DNA of 7,264 nt, taken from positions 1-7,264 of the forward strand of contig SPCN01000109.1 in NCBI GenBank assembly GCA_004525465.1, read 5' to 3'. The translations under genes and the position numbers were made by a program. The notes beneath the pieces were generated by a model. It was not told the origin of the DNA and did no database searches. It worked only from the letters and a program-made list of their open reading frames with translations. This stretch comes from Chrysiogenales bacterium. Lineage in GTDB: Bacteria; Acidobacteriota; Aminicenantia; UBA2199. Positions 5,362-7,264 of this stretch are shown here, in pieces; the stretch's first letter is position 1, and every line of letters begins with the position of its first letter.

Positions 5362-7264
5362 CAAAAGAGGGCTTGTTCCTGACCGACGCCCAGTTGAAGA
5401 ACGAATTCGCCAAGTGCGAATACTGCGAGGAAAAACCCTGCATGGACAAATGCCCGGCCGATTGTTCGGCCGCCGATTTCATCATGGCGGCCCGAGTGTT
5501 CTCCGCTTCCGACCTCAAAAGATCTGCGGCGCAGATCATGAAGAATAACCCGCTGGGCGGCGTGTGCGGACTGGTTTGTCCCGACAAGTTCTGCATGGCG
5601 GCCTGCGTGCACAAGAAATTCGATGCGGCGGTCAACATTCCCGCCGTCCAGGCGACAATTATAAAAAAAGCGCGCGAGCTGGGCGGCATTGCCGCCTTCA
5701 CCCGGCCGCGGCCCAACGGCAAAAAAGTCGCCGTGGTGGGTTCCGGCCCCGCCGGCCTGGGCGCTGCGGCCGTCCTCGCCCAAAAGGGCTGCAAGGTAGA
5801 CATCTTTGAGAAGGAAAAGATTGCCGGTGGAACCTGCAACTGGATCCCCGGATTCCGGCTGGACAAGGAGATGCTTGCCCAGGACCTGGAATTCGCCGTT
5901 TCACTGGGCGCCATAGACATCCACCTCAGGTCCGTTGTCCGCAGCCCCGAAACGCTGCTCAAAAAAGGCTACGACGCCGTCCTGGTCGCGGTTGGGCTGA
6001 CCGAGCCCATCCGCCTTGGTTTGAAAAATGAGGAGCTGGCCGTCCCGGCAATGGCTTATCTGAAAAATCCCAAAAAATACAAGCTCACGGGCCGGGTGGC
6101 GGTGATCGGCGGCGGCGCCGTGGCCGCCGACTGCGCCATGGTCGCCCGCGAGAACGGGGCGGCCGCGGTGGAGCTGCTCGCCCTGGAGAGCATCGGCGAA
6201 ATGCCCCTGACCCCCAAGGAGATGAACGAGCTCCTGGAGAACGGCATCGAGATCTCGGGGCGCACCAGGGTTTCGGCCATGGTCAAGCGCAACGGCCGGA
6301 TCAGGGGATTGGCAACGGTCAAGGTGGCGCTGGCGGCAGGGGCCGCCTTCAATTTGCAGGATATCAAAGAGGTGCCGGGCACGCAGCAGGCGCGCAAAGA
6401 CTTCATGGCGGTGATCGTGGCCATCGGCTCCCGTGCCAAGGTGGCCCGCTCGGACCGGCCCGGGATTTTTTACGCCGGCGACTGCGTCAACGGCCCCAGC
6501 ACTGTCGTGGAAGCTGTGGCCGCCGGCAAGAACGCGGCGCTGGAGATCGATGCCTGGCTGCGCCGGGCCGCAAAACCGGCAATCGCCAACCGGGTCAAAA
6601 GCAGCGTCGAGCTTCACGGCTATGTCGCCAGGCCCGTGCCGCTGGAAAGCGATTTCTTCGGCCGTAAAATATCGACCCCTTTCCTGCTCTCGGCGGCGCC
6701 GCCCACGGACGGCTTCGAGCAGATGAAAATGGCTTACGAGGCCGGCTGGTCGGGCGGCATCATGAAGACCGCTTTCGACAATATTCCCATCCATATCCCC
6801 GGCGAATACATGCACGCCTTCAACGACCTCACCTACGGCAATTGCGACAATGTTTCCGGCCACAGCCTCGACCGCGTCTGCGGCGAGATCGAAAAGCTGG
6901 TAAAACTGTTTCCCGACCGGCTGACCATGGCTTCGACGGGCGGACCCGTCAGCGGCAACGATGAAAGAGACAGGGCCGGCTGGCAGAACAATACGCGCAA
7001 GCTCGAGAACACCGGCGTCATGGGCATCGAGTACAGCCTATCCTGCCCGCAGGGCGGCGACGGCAGCGAGGGCGACATCGTCTCGCAGAACGCGGCGCTG
7101 ACGGCCAAGATCGTGGAATGGATCCTGGTCGGCGGCAGTCCCTACGTCCCCAAGCTGTTCAAGCTGACCGGGGCCGTGACCTCGATCGCGGTCATTGTCA
7201 ACGCCATCAGTAAAGTCCTGCTGCGCCATCCCGAAAAGAAGGCCGGCATCACCCTGGCCAACAC
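5343..7264 (+). CDS. Single-chain dihydropyrimidine dehydrogenase-like Fe-S flavoprotein (3' truncated)
   Basis: 640 residues are visible, laid out like mammalian dihydropyrimidine dehydrogenase (DPD, about 1025 residues), which reduces uracil and thymine with NADPH. Residues 25-88 carry two cysteine sets (C25, C28, C33, C37 and C75, C79, C84, C88), and Q103 matches the unusual glutamine cluster ligand of DPD. An FAD site, GSGPAG (133-138), a nucleotide site, GGGAVAAD (256-263), and AGD (378-380) complete the GltD-like half. From about 421 an FMN-binding TIM barrel begins: LSAAPPT, K475 (MKT), N500, C568 (SLSCPQG, equivalent to catalytic Cys671 of pig DPD) and K607. The rest of the barrel and any C-terminal ferredoxin domain lie beyond the window. 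Changes in the substrate and NADPH sites leave the substrate open. The start at 5343 has only a weak upstream GGGGAT (5325-5330), but the Fe-S domain begins 24 residues later, as expected. Confidence 0.9.
   Translation, partial: MKKKSQSKEGLFLTDAQLKNEFAKCEYCEEKPCMDKCPADCSAADFIMAARVFSASDLKRSAAQIMKNNPLGGVCGLVCPDKFCMAACVHKKFDAAVNIPAVQATIIKKARELGGIAAFTRPRPNGKKVAVVGSGPAGLGAAAVLAQKGCKVDIFEKEKIAGGTCNWIPGFRLDKEMLAQDLEFAVSLGAIDIHLRSVVRSPETLLKKGYDAVLVAVGLTEPIRLGLKNEELAVPAMAYLKNPKKYKLTGRVAVIGGGAVAADCAMVARENGAAAVELLALESIGEMPLTPKEMNELLENGIEISGRTRVSAMVKRNGRIRGLATVKVALAAGAAFNLQDIKEVPGTQQARKDFMAVIVAIGSRAKVARSDRPGIFYAGDCVNGPSTVVEAVAAGKNAALEIDAWLRRAAKPAIANRVKSSVELHGYVARPVPLESDFFGRKISTPFLLSAAPPTDGFEQMKMAYEAGWSGGIMKTAFDNIPIHIPGEYMHAFNDLTYGNCDNVSGHSLDRVCGEIEKLVKLFPDRLTMASTGGPVSGNDERDRAGWQNNTRKLENTGVMGIEYSLSCPQGGDGSEGDIVSQNAALTAKIVEWILVGGSPYVPKLFKLTGAVTSIAVIVNAISKVLLRHPEKKAGITLAN

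Noticed and set aside
5901..6863. Open frame of 320 codons on the minus strand
   Set aside because: It lies opposite the DPD-like gene, which has clear cofactor motifs; the minus translation is low in recognisable structure and typical of a shadow frame.

Overview
The window reads as bacterial DNA carrying part of a catabolic gene cluster, with all five genes on the + strand. Composition is uneven: samples counted by eye range from about 43% GC (1441-1500, in the second gene) to about 78% GC (6121-6180, in the last gene). The ribosome binding sites and one sigma70-type promoter are ordinary bacterial signals. The enzyme families (molybdenum hydroxylase, knotted carbamoyltransferases, a dihydropyrimidine dehydrogenase-like iron-sulfur flavoprotein) suggest an anaerobe or facultative anaerobe that ferments or breaks down nitrogen heterocycles. 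I cannot place the phylum from sequence alone.

Layout. 1-1284: the C-terminal half of a xanthine dehydrogenase-family molybdopterin subunit, cut by the window's left edge. 1393-2592: a YgeW-type knotted carbamoyltransferase. 2593-2817: an intergenic stretch that holds a frameshifted C-terminal relic of another carbamoyltransferase and possibly a promoter. 2818-3924: a second intact carbamoyltransferase related to N-acetylornithine carbamoyltransferase, but with an unusual HPMP motif. 3949-5199: a fold-type II PLP enzyme of the threonine synthase family with an N-terminal zinc ribbon. 5200-5342: an intergenic stretch with a near-consensus promoter, an overlapping inverted repeat and a short direct repeat. 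5343-7264: a single-chain dihydropyrimidine dehydrogenase-like protein, cut by the right edge.

How the genes may work together (inference). The set resembles the ygeW/ygeX/ygeY/ygfK/ssnA/xdh cluster linked to selenium-dependent molybdenum hydroxylases and to anaerobic purine or uric acid breakdown. Parts appear swapped: a threonine synthase-like enzyme stands where the PLP enzyme YgeX would be, and a dihydropyrimidine dehydrogenase-like fusion stands where YgfK would be. A plausible scheme is oxidation or reduction of a heterocycle by the Mo and Fe-S flavoenzymes, ring opening by hydrolases outside the window, transfer of carbamoyl groups from ureido acids to phosphate by two carbamoyltransferases, and deamination of the resulting amino acid by the PLP enzyme. 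No RNA genes, CRISPR arrays or insertion sequences were seen.
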